DNA from: Enterobacteriaceae bacterium UBA5654
GTDB taxonomy: Bacteria; Pseudomonadota; Gammaproteobacteria; Enterobacterales; Enterobacteriaceae
Assembly (NCBI GenBank): GCA_002421005.1
Contig: DIJC01000026.1
Location: 96,941 to 148,920, forward strand
DNA length: 51,980 nucleotides
Direction: 5' to 3'
The translations under genes were made by a program, and so were the position numbers. Below the pieces are notes generated by a model. The model worked only from the letters and a program-made list of their open reading frames with translations. It was not told the DNA's origin and did no database searches. Positions 33,668 through 43,200 of the stretch are shown in pieces; position 1 is the first letter of the stretch; each line of letters opens with the position of its first letter.

Positions 33668-34786
33668 ATGCAATACGATCTATTAATCATTGGCAGTGGC
33701 TCCGTTGGCGCTGCCGCTGGCTACTACGCGTCGCGTGCCGGGCTGAAGGTGCTGATGACCGATGCCCATCTGCCTCCGCATACGGAAGGAAGTCACCACG
33801 GCGACACGCGCCTGATGCGCCATGCCTATGGCGAAGGGGAAAAATACGTTCCGCTGGTGCTCCGCGCCCAGGCGCTATGGGACGCCTTTGCCGAAGCGTC
33901 CGGCGAAGCGGTATTTGAGCGCACCGGCGTGATCAACCTCGGTCCGGCGGATTCCTCCTTTCTGGCAAACGTCGCCAGCAGCGCCCGGCGCTTCGGTCTG
34001 GATATCGAACAGCTGGACGCGCAGGCGGTCATGGCCCGCTGGCCGGAAATTCGCATTCCCGATAATTTTACCGGTCTCTTCGAAGCAAATTCTGGCGTAC
34101 TGCGCAGCGAGCTGGCGATCAAAAGCTGGGTGCAGATGGCGCGTGACGCGGGCTGTGCGCAGCTTTTTAATTGTCCGGTAACGGCGATCCGCCATCATGC
34201 CGACGGCGTGAGCATCGAAACTGCCGATGGCGAATACCACGCGCGCAAAGCGTTGATCAGCGCGGGAACCTGGGTGACGAAGCTGCTCCCGGAGCTGCCG
34301 CTACAGCCGGTACGCAAAATTTTTGCCTGGCATCAGGCCGACGGGCGCTACAGCAGCAAGAATCACTTTCCGGCCTTTACCGGTGAGATGCCCAATGGCG
34401 ATCAGTTTTACGGCTTCCCGGCAGAAAACAATGAGCTGAAAATCGGCAGGCATAACGGCGGCCAGACGATCCGCTCTCCTGAGGAACGTAAAGCGTTTGG
34501 CACGGTTGCCAGCGACGGATCGGAGTCATTTTCTTTCCTGCGCAATATTCTTCCCGGCATTGGCGGCTGTCTGTACGGCGCGGCCTGCACCTATGATAAT
34601 TCCCCGGACGAAGATTTTATTATTGATACCCTGCCCGGTAAGCCAAATACGCTACTCATTACCGGCCTTAGCGGTCACGGTTTCAAATTCGCCCCGGCGC
34701 TGGGGGAAATTGCCGCGCTGTTTGCGCAGGATAAAACCAGCGAATTCGATTTAACGCCATTCTCCCTTTCCCGCTTCCGGCAATAA
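33668..34786 (+). CDS. solA: N-methyl-L-tryptophan oxidase
   Basis: 372 residues, FAD-dependent DAO/sarcosine oxidase family; oxidatively demethylates N-methyl-tryptophan and sarcosine, giving formaldehyde and peroxide. N-terminal dinucleotide motif IIGSGSVGAAAGYYASRAG (about 6-24), SHHGDTRLMRHAYGEG near 44-59, and the covalent-FAD cysteine at about 307 (GAACTYDNSPD). The in-frame ATG at 33668 has CAGAGGC upstream. Confidence 0.95.
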   Translation: MQYDLLIIGSGSVGAAAGYYASRAGLKVLMTDAHLPPHTEGSHHGDTRLMRHAYGEGEKYVPLVLRAQALWDAFAEASGEAVFERTGVINLGPADSSFLANVASSARRFGLDIEQLDAQAVMARWPEIRIPDNFTGLFEANSGVLRSELAIKSWVQMARDAGCAQLFNCPVTAIRHHADGVSIETADGEYHARKALISAGTWVTKLLPELPLQPVRKIFAWHQADGRYSSKNHFPAFTGEMPNGDQFYGFPAENNELKIGRHNGGQTIRSPEERKAFGTVASDGSESFSFLRNILPGIGGCLYGAACTYDNSPDEDFIIDTLPGKPNTLLITGLSGHGFKFAPALGEIAALFAQDKTSEFDLTPFSLSRFRQ

Positions 34787-34790
34787 TGTT

Positions 34791-34817
34791 TGCGGCCTGC
34801 GGGCCGCATTCATTATT
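34791..34817 (+). terminator. solA terminator
   Basis: TGCGGCC-TGCG-GGCCGCA stem-loop followed by TTCATTATT, immediately after the solA stop. Confidence 0.75.
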
Positions 34818-35113
34818 AGCTGACTCATATTTTGTACTTATATTCGCCAGGGTGATCCCTGCATTGACAAAAGCTGACATAACTTAATAAATCTTAAAAT
34901 TAGCGACAAATTTTTGAATGACTTTTCGCTGTCACAATCCCGCCGTGATGCAACAATTGAGGCATAAAGCCCGAATATCATGAATAAAAAACGATAATAA
35001 ATTCAAATTTATTGAGCAAGTTTAAATAGTTATAAAATATGTGAAATTGATGTTGCAATATATTTTCCCGGCCAGCATTGTAAGTCGACATAATTACAAC
35101 CTGGACTCCGGGA
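34818..35113. other. AT-rich intergenic region before yceJI
   Basis: No credible gene found. The region is much richer in A/T than its surroundings and presumably holds the yceJ promoter(s) and nucleoid-protein binding sequence. The small yceO ORF I know from E. coli in this neighbourhood is not recognisable here. No long repeats seen. Confidence 0.5.
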
Positions 35114-35680
35114 ATGAACCTGAGAAATTCATCTCATCGCTATGGATTTGTCTCAATCGCCCTGCACTGGCTGGTGGCTATTGCCGTTTACGGCATGTTT
35201 GCGCTGGGTCTGTGGATGGTGACGCTGAGCTATTATGACGGCTGGTATCACAAAGCCCCGGAATTACATAAAAGCATCGGCATCCTGCTTATGATGGCGC
35301 TGGTGATCAGGCTTATCTGGCGGGTGATTTCCCCCGCGCCCGCGCCGCTGGCGCACTACTCCCGACTGACCCGCGTTAGCGCAGTGCTGGCGCATATCGC
35401 GCTTTATGTTCTGTTGATAGCCATTGTCATCAGCGGCTATCTGATCTCGACCGCCGACGGTCAGCCCATCAGCGTATTTGGTCTGTTTAACGTCCCCGCG
35501 ACGCTAACCGATGCCGGTACGCAGGCCGATCTGGCGGGCACTCTGCACCTGTGGCTGGCCTGGAGCGTGGTAGGACTTTCCGTGCTGCACGCCCTCGCCG
35601 CCCTCAAACACCATTTCATCGATAAAGACGATACCCTGCGCCGTATGCTGGGAAAATCGTCGCCTGACTCTGGAGCGTAA
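35114..35680 (+). CDS. yceJ: Cytochrome b561 family protein YceJ
   Basis: 188 residues, four predicted membrane helices with the b561 histidine pattern: SHRYGFVSIALHWLVAIAVY, KAPELHKSIGILLM, LAHIALYVLLIAIVISGYLI, LHLWLAWSVVGLSVLHALAAL. Di-haem inner membrane electron carrier by family; the physiological partner is unknown. Stop and the yceI start are one base apart, so the pair is an operon. Confidence 0.94.
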   Translation: MNLRNSSHRYGFVSIALHWLVAIAVYGMFALGLWMVTLSYYDGWYHKAPELHKSIGILLMMALVIRLIWRVISPAPAPLAHYSRLTRVSAVLAHIALYVLLIAIVISGYLISTADGQPISVFGLFNVPATLTDAGTQADLAGTLHLWLAWSVVGLSVLHALAALKHHFIDKDDTLRRMLGKSSPDSGA

Positions 35681-35681
35681 A

Positions 35682-36257
35682 ATGAAAAAAAGCCTGCAAG
35701 GATTATTACTCGGAAGCCTGTTGCTGACCGCCGGTTCCGCCATTGCCGCCGATTACAAAATTGACAAGGAAGGTCAACACGCCTTTGTGAATTTCCGCAT
35801 CCAGCATCTTGGCTATAGCTGGCTGTACGGTACGTTCCGCGACTTCGACGGGACCTTTACTTTCGACGAGAAAAATCCTGCCGCCGATAAAGTGAACGTG
35901 ACCCTGAACACCAACAGCGTGGACACCAACCACGCCGAGCGTGATAAACATCTGCGCAGCGCGGATTTCCTCAACGTCGCAAAATTCCCGCAGGCGACAT
36001 TTACGTCGACAGCGGTGAAAGCGGCGGGTGACGGACTGGATGTCACCGGCGATCTGACCCTTAACGGCGTGACGAAACCGGTCACGCTGAAGGCGAAGAT
36101 GATCGGCCAGGGCGACGATCCGTGGGGCGGCAAACGCGCCGGGTTTGAAGCGGCGGGCAAAATCAGCCTGAAAGAATTTAATATTAAAACCGATCTGGGC
36201 CCGGCATCGCAGGATGTTGAGCTGATCATTTCGGTGGAAGGCGTACAGCAGAAATAA
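35682..36257 (+). CDS. yceI: Periplasmic lipocalin-like protein YceI
   Basis: 191 residues with a Sec signal peptide (MKKSLQGLLLGSLLLTAGSAIA, cut before ADYKID). YceI family beta-barrel that binds isoprenoid chains such as polyprenyl quinones in relatives; induced by high pH/osmolarity in E. coli. The SVDTNHAERDKHLRSADFL block is diagnostic. Co-transcribed with the cytochrome yceJ, which suggests a quinone-related redox role. Confidence 0.95.
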   Translation: MKKSLQGLLLGSLLLTAGSAIAADYKIDKEGQHAFVNFRIQHLGYSWLYGTFRDFDGTFTFDEKNPAADKVNVTLNTNSVDTNHAERDKHLRSADFLNVAKFPQATFTSTAVKAAGDGLDVTGDLTLNGVTKPVTLKAKMIGQGDDPWGGKRAGFEAAGKISLKEFNIKTDLGPASQDVELIISVEGVQQK

Positions 36258-36264
36258 CCTGTAT

Positions 36265-36287
36265 CCGGCGGCGTTTGCCGCCGGGTT
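36265..36287. terminator. yceI/trhO intergenic terminator
   Basis: CCGGCGGC-GTTT-GCCGCCGG followed by GTTT on the plus strand, in the 38-nt convergent gap. Probably serves yceJI and may also stop trhO. Confidence 0.7.
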
Positions 36288-36295
36288 TACGACTC

Positions 36296-37345
36296 TTATT
36301 CCGGGTCGGGGATGCCCAGGCGGGTATTCAGACGGCCCCGCGATTTATTAAAGATCTTATTGCCATTTTCCCGCCCGGCCCGCAGGCGGCGCTGCTCTTC
36401 TTCCGGGAGCGCGCGTTCGCTCTGGCAGGCTTCACTACAGCATCCGGCATACTTTTCCGCACAGGCAGGACACTGGATAAACAGCAGGTGACACCCGTCG
36501 TTCAGACAATTGGTGTGGCTGTCACAGGGCGCGCCGCACTGATGGCAGTGCGCAATCACCTCGTCGGAGATGCGTTCGCCCATGCGCTCATCGAAGACAA
36601 AGTTTTTACCGATAAAACGTACCGGCAGCCCCTGTTCGCGGGCGCGGCGGGCATATTCAATAATCCCGCCCTCAATGTGCCAGACCTTACTGAAACCGTT
36701 ATGTTTCATCCACGCACTGGCTTTTTCACAGCGGATGCCGCCGGTGCAATACATTACGATTTTCTTGTCTTTATGTTCCTGCATCATCTCAACCGCTTTG
36801 GGCAGTTGCTCGCGGAAGGTATCGGCAGGGATTTCCAGCGCGTTTTCGAAATGCCCCACTTCGTACTCGTAGTGATTGCGCATATCGATAAACAGGGCGT
36901 CGGGATCGTCAAGCATGGCGTTCACTTCCGCGGCCTTCAGATACTGACCCACATCGCTGGCGTCAAAACTGCTATCGTCAATACCGTCCGCGACGATACG
37001 GTCGCGCACTTTCAGGCGCAGCACCCAGAAAGATTTGCCGTCGTCATCAAGCGCAATGTTCAGGCGCAGCCCCTGAAGCGCCGGGTCAACGCTATCCAGT
37101 AATGTCCGCAGGGCGTCAACGTTGCTTTGTGGAATGCTGATTTGTGCATTAATCCCTTCGTGCGCCAGGTAAATGCGCCCGAAAACGTTCAGCGCTGTCA
37201 GCGCGGTGTACAGCACGTCGCGCGTCGCTTTGGGATCGGCGATAGTAAAATACTTGTAGAATGAGATCGTCGTGCGCGGTTCGGTTTCGGCCAGCATCCG
37301 CGCCTTCAGTTCCTCATTCGAAATGCGGTTGTGTAACACTGGCAT
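36296..37345 (-). CDS. trhO: tRNA uridine 5-oxyacetic acid hydroxylase TrhO (YceA)
   Basis: 349 residues. Hydroxylates U34 of certain tRNAs to 5-hydroxyuridine with oxygen, the first step to cmo5U. Three parts: an N-terminal ferredoxin-like domain (about 15-110), a rhodanese domain with the active cysteine in MYCTGGIRCEKASAW (about 178-192), and a Cys-rich C-terminus with repeated CxxC pairs, likely zinc-binding. Divergent from lpxL. Confidence 0.95.
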   Translation of the reverse strand: MPVLHNRISNEELKARMLAETEPRTTISFYKYFTIADPKATRDVLYTALTALNVFGRIYLAHEGINAQISIPQSNVDALRTLLDSVDPALQGLRLNIALDDDGKSFWVLRLKVRDRIVADGIDDSSFDASDVGQYLKAAEVNAMLDDPDALFIDMRNHYEYEVGHFENALEIPADTFREQLPKAVEMMQEHKDKKIVMYCTGGIRCEKASAWMKHNGFSKVWHIEGGIIEYARRAREQGLPVRFIGKNFVFDERMGERISDEVIAHCHQCGAPCDSHTNCLNDGCHLLFIQCPACAEKYAGCCSEACQSERALPEEEQRRLRAGRENGNKIFNKSRGRLNTRLGIPDPE

Positions 37346-37566
37346 GGTGTACGTTCCTGCAATCGTGAGTGAATGTCATAAGCGGTCGGCATGATATAGC
37401 AATAACCGCCAATTTACATCCCCACATTTTTAGCTACATTTCACTCATCTTAAACACTTACAATCTACAATTGCTTTTTTTCTACGCTCCCTGTCGCCCG
37501 TTATGTTGGCAAGTGATAAAAAAATGCGACAATAGAGGGAGTTGTAGATCGAATAACAGGAATGAC

Positions 37567-38487
37567 ATGACGCATTTACCAAAATTCACCGTAGCGCTGC
37601 TTCATCCGCGCTACTGGTTAACCTGGCTGGGTATTGGCACTTTATGGCTGGTGGTTCAGCTACCCTACCCGGTTCTTTACCGCCTCGGACACAGCCTCGG
37701 GCATCTGGCCCGGCGCGCAATGAAACGCCGGGCAAAAATCGCCGAGCGTAATCTGGAACTCTGCTTTCCTGAAATGAGCACCGCACAGCGCGACGAGTTG
37801 GTAAGCAAAAATTTCGAATCTGTCGGTATGGGCCTGCTGGAAACCGGCATGGCGTGGTTCTGGTCCGATCGCCGAATGGCGCGCTGGACCGAAGAGCGTG
37901 GGATGGATGCGATCAAACAGCAAATCGCTCAGGGACGGGGAATTTTGCTGATCGGCGTGCATTTTCTGACCCTGGAAATGGGCGCGCGCATTTTTGGTAT
38001 GCATCTGCCGGGGATTGGCGTTTATCGCCCGAATGACAATCCGGTGCTGGACTGGCTGCAAACGTGGGGCCGCCTGCGCTCTAATAAAGATATGATCGAC
38101 CGCAAAGATGTGAAGGGAATGATCCGCGCGCTGAAAAACTGCGATGTGATCTGGTACGCGCCGGATCACGATTACGGCCCGCGCACCAGCGTTTTCGTGC
38201 CCTTTTTCGCCGTCGAACAGGCGGCGTCAACCTCAGGAACCTGGATGCTGGCGCGTACCTCGAAAGCCTGTATTGCGCCTTTCGTTCCGCGCCGCAAGCC
38301 CGATGGCAAAGGTTATGAACTGATCGCTCTTGAGCCGGAGTGCAATCCGCCGCTGGAGAGCGCGGAAGTGACCGCCGCATGGATGAACAAAGTTGTCGAG
38401 AAGTGCATCATGATGGCCCCGGAGCAATATATGTGGCTGCACCGACGCTTTAAAACACGCCCGGAAGGGATGCCTTCCCGCTACTGA
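37567..38487 (+). CDS. lpxL: Lipid A lauroyltransferase LpxL
   Basis: 306 residues. Adds laurate to Kdo2-lipid IVA at the inner membrane; one N-terminal membrane helix (WLTWLGIGTLWLVVQLPYPV, about 17-36). The LPLAT catalytic dyad motif HX4E is HFLTLE near residue 132. The start at 37567 is preceded by ACAGGAA; the open frame extends far upstream without conservation. Long 221-nt gap with divergent trhO. Confidence 0.97.
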   Translation: MTHLPKFTVALLHPRYWLTWLGIGTLWLVVQLPYPVLYRLGHSLGHLARRAMKRRAKIAERNLELCFPEMSTAQRDELVSKNFESVGMGLLETGMAWFWSDRRMARWTEERGMDAIKQQIAQGRGILLIGVHFLTLEMGARIFGMHLPGIGVYRPNDNPVLDWLQTWGRLRSNKDMIDRKDVKGMIRALKNCDVIWYAPDHDYGPRTSVFVPFFAVEQAASTSGTWMLARTSKACIAPFVPRRKPDGKGYELIALEPECNPPLESAEVTAAWMNKVVEKCIMMAPEQYMWLHRRFKTRPEGMPSRY

Positions 38488-38493
38488 CCGCCC

Positions 38494-38522
38494 ATGCAGC
38501 TCTCCGCGAGCTGCATTTTTTT
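38494..38522 (+). terminator. lpxL terminator
   Basis: ATGCAGCTC-TCCGC-GAGCTGCAT followed by TTTTTT, a strong intrinsic terminator 6 nt after the lpxL stop. Confidence 0.92.
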
Positions 38523-38635
38523 GCGTTAGCGATAAAAGCTGTCCCGATTGTTCTCTCCCTGCCTGCGGCGCATAATTATCACCCTTATGATTTTTGGCTA
38601 TGTTTATATAACGCAACGCAACCTAACGGGAGCCT

Positions 38636-39865
38636 ATGCCCTCTTCAGACACCCCGATAAACTGGAAACGTAATCTGGCAGTCACCTGGTTTGGCTGCTT
38701 CCTGACCGGTGCCGCGTTTAGTCTTGTGATGCCCTTCCTGCCGCTGTATGTCGAGCAACTCGGCATTACCGATCACAGCGAGCTGAATATGTGGTCGGGG
38801 CTGGTCTTCAGTATTACCTTTTTGTTTTCCGCTTTTGCTTCGCCGCTGTGGGGCGGGCTTGCTGACCGCAAGGGGCGAAAAATTATGCTGCTGCGTTCCG
38901 CGCTGGGCATGGCCATCGTCATGCTGCTGATGGGAATGGCGCAGAATATCTGGCAATTTTTGGTCCTGCGCGCCCTGCTCGGGCTGCTTGGCGGTTTTAT
39001 TCCTAATGCCAACGCGCTCATCGCCACTCAAATGCCGCGTAATAAAAGCGGCTGGGCGCTGGGGACGCTGTCGACTGGCGGCGTCAGCGGGGCGCTGCTT
39101 GGCCCGCTGGCGGGAGGCCTGCTGGCGGACAGCTACGGTTTACGCCCGGTATTTTTTATCACCGCCAGCGTGCTGTTTCTCTGCTTTCTGCTGACGCTGT
39201 TTTTTATCCACGAGCGATTTACCCCGGTGAACAAAAAAGAAATGCTTCACGCCCGCGAAGTGCTTGGCTCGCTGAAAAATCCCCGTCTGGTGCTCAGTCT
39301 GTTTATTACCACCCTGATTATTCAGGTGGCGACCGGATCGATCGCGCCGATCCTCACGCTCTACGTGCGCGAGCTGGCGGGTAACGTCAGTAATATCGCG
39401 TTTATTAGCGGGATGATAGCCTCGGTGCCCGGCGTGGCGGCGCTGCTGAGTGCGCCGCGCCTCGGCAAGCTCGGCGACCGGATCGGCCCGGAGAAAATCT
39501 TAATCGCCGCGCTGGTGGCTTCCGTGCTGCTGCTGATCCCGATGTCATTCGTACAAACGCCGCTGCAACTGGGCATTCTGCGCTTTCTGCTGGGCGCAGC
39601 CGATGGCGCGCTGCTGCCCGCAGTGCAGACGCTGCTGGTGTACAACTCAACCAATCAGATTGCCGGGCGGATCTTCAGCTACAACCAGTCTTTCCGCGAC
39701 ATTGGCAACGTCACCGGTCCGCTGATTGGCGCGGCGGTTTCTGCCAGCTACGGCTTTCGCGCGGTTTTCTGCGTGACGGCGGGGGTAGTGCTGATTAACG
39801 TGATCTATTCTTCGCTGAGCCTGCGTCGGCGACGTACACTCCCGCTGAAGCAACCAACTGAATAA
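38636..39865 (+). CDS. mdtG: MFS multidrug exporter MdtG
   Basis: 409 residues, about 12 membrane helices, drug:proton antiporter. Signature motif WGGLADRKGRKIMLLRS between helices 2 and 3 and its repeat GKLGDRIGPEKILIAAL. In E. coli it gives fosfomycin/deoxycholate tolerance and belongs to the MarA/SoxS/Rob regulon; I could not identify a convincing marbox in the 110-nt upstream region. AACGGGAGCCT precedes the ATG. Confidence 0.96.
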   Translation: MPSSDTPINWKRNLAVTWFGCFLTGAAFSLVMPFLPLYVEQLGITDHSELNMWSGLVFSITFLFSAFASPLWGGLADRKGRKIMLLRSALGMAIVMLLMGMAQNIWQFLVLRALLGLLGGFIPNANALIATQMPRNKSGWALGTLSTGGVSGALLGPLAGGLLADSYGLRPVFFITASVLFLCFLLTLFFIHERFTPVNKKEMLHAREVLGSLKNPRLVLSLFITTLIIQVATGSIAPILTLYVRELAGNVSNIAFISGMIASVPGVAALLSAPRLGKLGDRIGPEKILIAALVASVLLLIPMSFVQTPLQLGILRFLLGAADGALLPAVQTLLVYNSTNQIAGRIFSYNQSFRDIGNVTGPLIGAAVSASYGFRAVFCVTAGVVLINVIYSSLSLRRRRTLPLKQPTE

Positions 39866-39981
39866 GCTGGGTTTCATCATACATATCCCTCAGAAGGATG
39901 ATTTTTTTCGCTTCAGGCTTGCACCGGCAAATATTCAGCTATTCTTTCCTGAACATTACGTCGAATCACAGGGAGACACGC

Positions 39982-40359
39982 ATGACTATGTACGCCACAC
40001 TCGAAGAAGCCATTGATGCGGCGCGCGAAGAATTCCTCGCCAACAGCCCGGAAGTGGAAGAAGAGGATGCCAGCATCCAGCAGCTGAGTATTCAGAAGTA
40101 TGTGTTACAGGATGGGGACATTATGTGGCAGGCCGAATTTTTTGCTGAGGAAGGCGAAAATGGCGAATGTCTGCCCATCTTAAACGGTGAAGCAGCGCAA
40201 AGCGTGTTTGATGACGACTACGACGAAATTGAACTTCGTCAGGAGTGGCTGGAAGAAAATACGCTGCACGAATGGGATGAAGGCGAGTTTCAGCTTGCGC
40301 CCCCGCTGGATACCGAAGAAGGCCGCGCGGCGGCTGACGAGTGGGACGTGCGTGACTGA
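39982..40359 (+). CDS. msyB: Acidic protein MsyB
   Basis: 125 residues, very acidic (many Glu/Asp), cytosolic. In E. coli a multicopy suppressor of secY/secA defects, possibly chaperone-like. The start MTMYATLEEAIDAAREEFL at 39982 matches the E. coli protein and has GGGAGACACGC upstream. Known as a stationary phase, RpoS-dependent gene in E. coli. Confidence 0.95.
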   Translation: MTMYATLEEAIDAAREEFLANSPEVEEEDASIQQLSIQKYVLQDGDIMWQAEFFAEEGENGECLPILNGEAAQSVFDDDYDEIELRQEWLEENTLHEWDEGEFQLAPPLDTEEGRAAADEWDVRD

Positions 40360-40387
40360 CGCTTAACCGCAAATGCGTTGTGGGCCG

Positions 40388-40615
40388 TTACTCATACGGC
40401 CCATGACTCGCATCCACCGGCAGTAACAGCGTGTCGAAGATCAGTGAAAACGGCAGGTCCAGGACCGTAAGCCAGCGCCAGCCGGAATCGCGAACATCCC
40501 ACTGCACCCCAGGATAATATTGATTGCCATGCCCCTGTCCGGGAATGGTACGGCTGATAATACTGCCGCAGCCGCTGAGCAGAATGGCCATCACAATCAC
40601 CAGCACAACTCTCAT
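40388..40615 (-). CDS. yceK: DUF1375 outer membrane lipoprotein YceK
   Basis: 75 residues with a lipoprotein signal peptide; lipobox LSGC, Cys16, followed by Gly-Ser. The mature part (IISRTIPGQGHGNQYYPGVQ) matches E. coli YceK. The start at 40615 has GGGAAGGGCG upstream; an in-frame ATG five codons earlier is rejected by homology. Convergent with msyB, downstream of opgH. Function unknown. Confidence 0.93.
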   Translation of the reverse strand: MRVVLVIVMAILLSGCGSIISRTIPGQGHGNQYYPGVQWDVRDSGWRWLTVLDLPFSLIFDTLLLPVDASHGPYE

Positions 40616-40662
40616 CGCCCTTCCCCACATAAAAAAATACCGGCCAGATGGCCGGTATTCGA

Positions 40663-43200
40663 TCAGGATGATTTCACCTTCAGCGCCAGCGGGTTAATCG
40701 CCAGTTGCTGATAGTAATTTACCCACGAGGAGTAGCGCTCTGGCGCGCTCCACACGCGATAATGCAGACGCGAGAGCGTAACCGGATCGCTTAGCAGTAC
40801 CAGACGGCGGTCGCGGTTGAGTTTTTCCGGCGTTTCATTAAGCGCCTGCTCAACGTGACGGTCGCGGGCAATTTCGAGGATATTCCCCTTGCCGTGGCGA
40901 GCGGTCGCCATCGCGGTCGCCAGCGCATTAAAGGACGGATCAAAGACTGCATGCATGAAGCCATCTTTTAACGAACGCTGAATATTAAGCTCCAGGAAAC
41001 GGTCAGTATCGACCAGCACCTGCGGCGGCGAATACTCTTCCGGGATCAGGAACAGCTTCCAGCGTTTCGTGCGCAGCCCGACGGTGGAACGGCTGGAGAT
41101 CACCGACACGAACGGCGAAAGGATCAGTGAGAACACAATCGGTGCCAGCCAGAACAGGAAACGCAAATCCAGCCATGCCATTCCGACCGCCCACACCAGA
41201 CCCAGCAGCATTTGCGAGCCGTGACGTTTAAAGGCTTCCAGCCAGGAGGTAGAGTCGTCGTCACGCTGCGGCGAATTCCAGACCACTTCCCAGCCGAGGA
41301 AGGCGCTGACCACGAACACGGTGTGGAACAGCATACGCACCGGAGCCAGCAGCACCGAGAACAGCACTTCCAGCAGCAGCGAGAGCGTGACGCGGATAAA
41401 GCCGCCGTACTCTTTCGAGCCTTTGCACCAGATCAAAATGATGCTGAGCAGCTTCGGCAGGAACAGCAGCACCATCGTTGAGGCAAACAGCGCAATCGCC
41501 AGTTCGGGACGCCACTGTGGCCAGACCGGGAACAGCTGTCGGGGCTGAAGGAAGTATTGCGGTTCAGTCAGCGCGTGGACCACCTGCAAGGCGGTGGAAA
41601 GCGCGAGGAACATAAACCACAGCGGCGCAGACAGGTAGGACATCACCCCGGTCAGGAACACCGCACGGTGAACCGGATGCATCCCTTTCACCAAAAACAG
41701 GCGGAAGTTCATCAGGTTGCCGTGGCACCAGCGGCGGTCACGCTTCAGTTCATCAAGCAGGTTTGGCGGCAGCTCTTCATAGGAGCCTGGCAGATCGTAG
41801 GCGATCCACACGCCCCAGCCCGCACGACGCATCAGCGCGGCTTCCACGAAGTCGTGCGACAGGATAGACCCGGCAAAGGAGCCTTCGCCCGGCAGCGGGG
41901 CCAGCGCACAGTGTTCGATGAACGGCTTAACGCGGATGATGGCGTTATGGCCCCAATAGTGCGATTCCCCAAGTTGCCAGAAATGCAGCCCGGCGGTAAA
42001 CAGCGGGCCGTAAACGCGGGTGGCAAACTGCTGGCAGCGAGCGTAGAGGGTGTCCATGCCGGAGGCTTTCGGCGAAGACTGGATGATCCCGGCGTTCGGG
42101 TTCGCTTCCATCAGGCGCACCAGACCGGTCAGGCACTCGCCCGTCATTACCGAGTCAGCATCCAGTACCACCATATAGCTGTACTGGCTGCCCCAGCGGC
42201 GGCAGAAGTCGTCGATGTTACCGCTTTTGCGCTTCACGCGGCGGCGGCGGCGGCGATAGAAAATTTGTCCTTCACCCTGCACTTCGGCGATCAGCTCCAT
42301 CCACGCTTTCTGTTCAGAAACGCAGATATCCGGGTTATAGCTGTCGCTGAGAATGTAGACGTCGAAGTGCTGCTGTTGCCCGGTCGCCTTTACCGATTCC
42401 CAGGTTGCACGCAGGCCCGCGAAAACGCGATCCACATCTTCGTTACAGATCGGCATGATCAGCGCCGTGCGGTGTTCTGGATTCAGCGGTTCGTTGCCGG
42501 TTGTCGATGCGGAGATACTGTATTTATCCCGCCCGATAAGCAGTTGCAGGAAGCCCATCAACGCGGTCCAGAAACCGGCGGAGACCCAGCAAAACAGCAC
42601 CGCAAAGAGGATCAGGATCCCGGTTTGCAGAATGTACGGCAGAAGCTGCATAAAGGAGACCAGCAGATCCTGGCCGACCATATCGCCGGGATTGATCAGC
42701 GCCCAGCCCTGATACGGCAGAATGGTCTTCATGTACCAGGTAGCGACCACGGTCTGCGCGAGGGTTAGTAACAGCAGGATGTAACGGCGGATGCTTCCGA
42801 CCATACGCCACTGCTGCTCGCTGGCCTGCTGCTCTTTGGTCAAACGCGACAAATAGCGCGGCTGATGCTCGCGTCCGCGCAGCCGATCCCAGAAGCGTCC
42901 GACCGGGTTGGTCCGCCACGGGTCGGGAAACATTGAGGAACGTTTTGCCTTCGGCATCGCGTTGAGCTGCGTGCGTCCGAGATCGTCTTTCATCAGCTGA
43001 TCTTTGTGCAAAGACTCAGGCCAGCTATGCTCCAGACGTGATTTGACCGAGCCGAGCGGTGAATCATCTTCCCGTTTGAAGCGCTGATGATCGCCATCAA
43101 GCGCTTCGTGTACCGCCTGAATATCCTTATCGGCTGGAAGTGCCGCTCTTTCAGCGTCCGTGAGCGGCAGTGCGTCGATATACTTCGTTGTATTATTCAT
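40663..43200 (-). CDS. opgH: Glucans biosynthesis glucosyltransferase OpgH (MdoH)
   Basis: 845 residues. Inner membrane family 2 glucosyltransferase making the beta-1,2-linked backbone of osmoregulated periplasmic glucans from UDP-glucose; in E. coli the N-terminus also senses UDP-glucose and inhibits FtsZ. About eight membrane helices flank a catalytic loop (about 240-510) with LDADSVM and the KRDRRW motif (QxxRW-like). The start MNNTTKYIDALP at 43200 overlaps the opgG end by 8 nt, so translation is coupled. Confidence 0.97.
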   Translation of the reverse strand: MNNTTKYIDALPLTDAERAALPADKDIQAVHEALDGDHQRFKREDDSPLGSVKSRLEHSWPESLHKDQLMKDDLGRTQLNAMPKAKRSSMFPDPWRTNPVGRFWDRLRGREHQPRYLSRLTKEQQASEQQWRMVGSIRRYILLLLTLAQTVVATWYMKTILPYQGWALINPGDMVGQDLLVSFMQLLPYILQTGILILFAVLFCWVSAGFWTALMGFLQLLIGRDKYSISASTTGNEPLNPEHRTALIMPICNEDVDRVFAGLRATWESVKATGQQQHFDVYILSDSYNPDICVSEQKAWMELIAEVQGEGQIFYRRRRRRVKRKSGNIDDFCRRWGSQYSYMVVLDADSVMTGECLTGLVRLMEANPNAGIIQSSPKASGMDTLYARCQQFATRVYGPLFTAGLHFWQLGESHYWGHNAIIRVKPFIEHCALAPLPGEGSFAGSILSHDFVEAALMRRAGWGVWIAYDLPGSYEELPPNLLDELKRDRRWCHGNLMNFRLFLVKGMHPVHRAVFLTGVMSYLSAPLWFMFLALSTALQVVHALTEPQYFLQPRQLFPVWPQWRPELAIALFASTMVLLFLPKLLSIILIWCKGSKEYGGFIRVTLSLLLEVLFSVLLAPVRMLFHTVFVVSAFLGWEVVWNSPQRDDDSTSWLEAFKRHGSQMLLGLVWAVGMAWLDLRFLFWLAPIVFSLILSPFVSVISSRSTVGLRTKRWKLFLIPEEYSPPQVLVDTDRFLELNIQRSLKDGFMHAVFDPSFNALATAMATARHGKGNILEIARDRHVEQALNETPEKLNRDRRLVLLSDPVTLSRLHYRVWSAPERYSSWVNYYQQLAINPLALKVKSS

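Noticed and set aside
37346..37566. Upstream extension of lpxL to an ATG at 37369
   Set aside because: The 66 extra codons have no conservation or membrane-targeting logic; the start at 37567 has a good ribosome binding site and family length.
41557..42768. 403-codon plus-strand frame opposite opgH
   Set aside because: Composition (His/Arg/Gln-rich) is that of a GC-rich shadow frame; opgH is fully conserved on the other strand.
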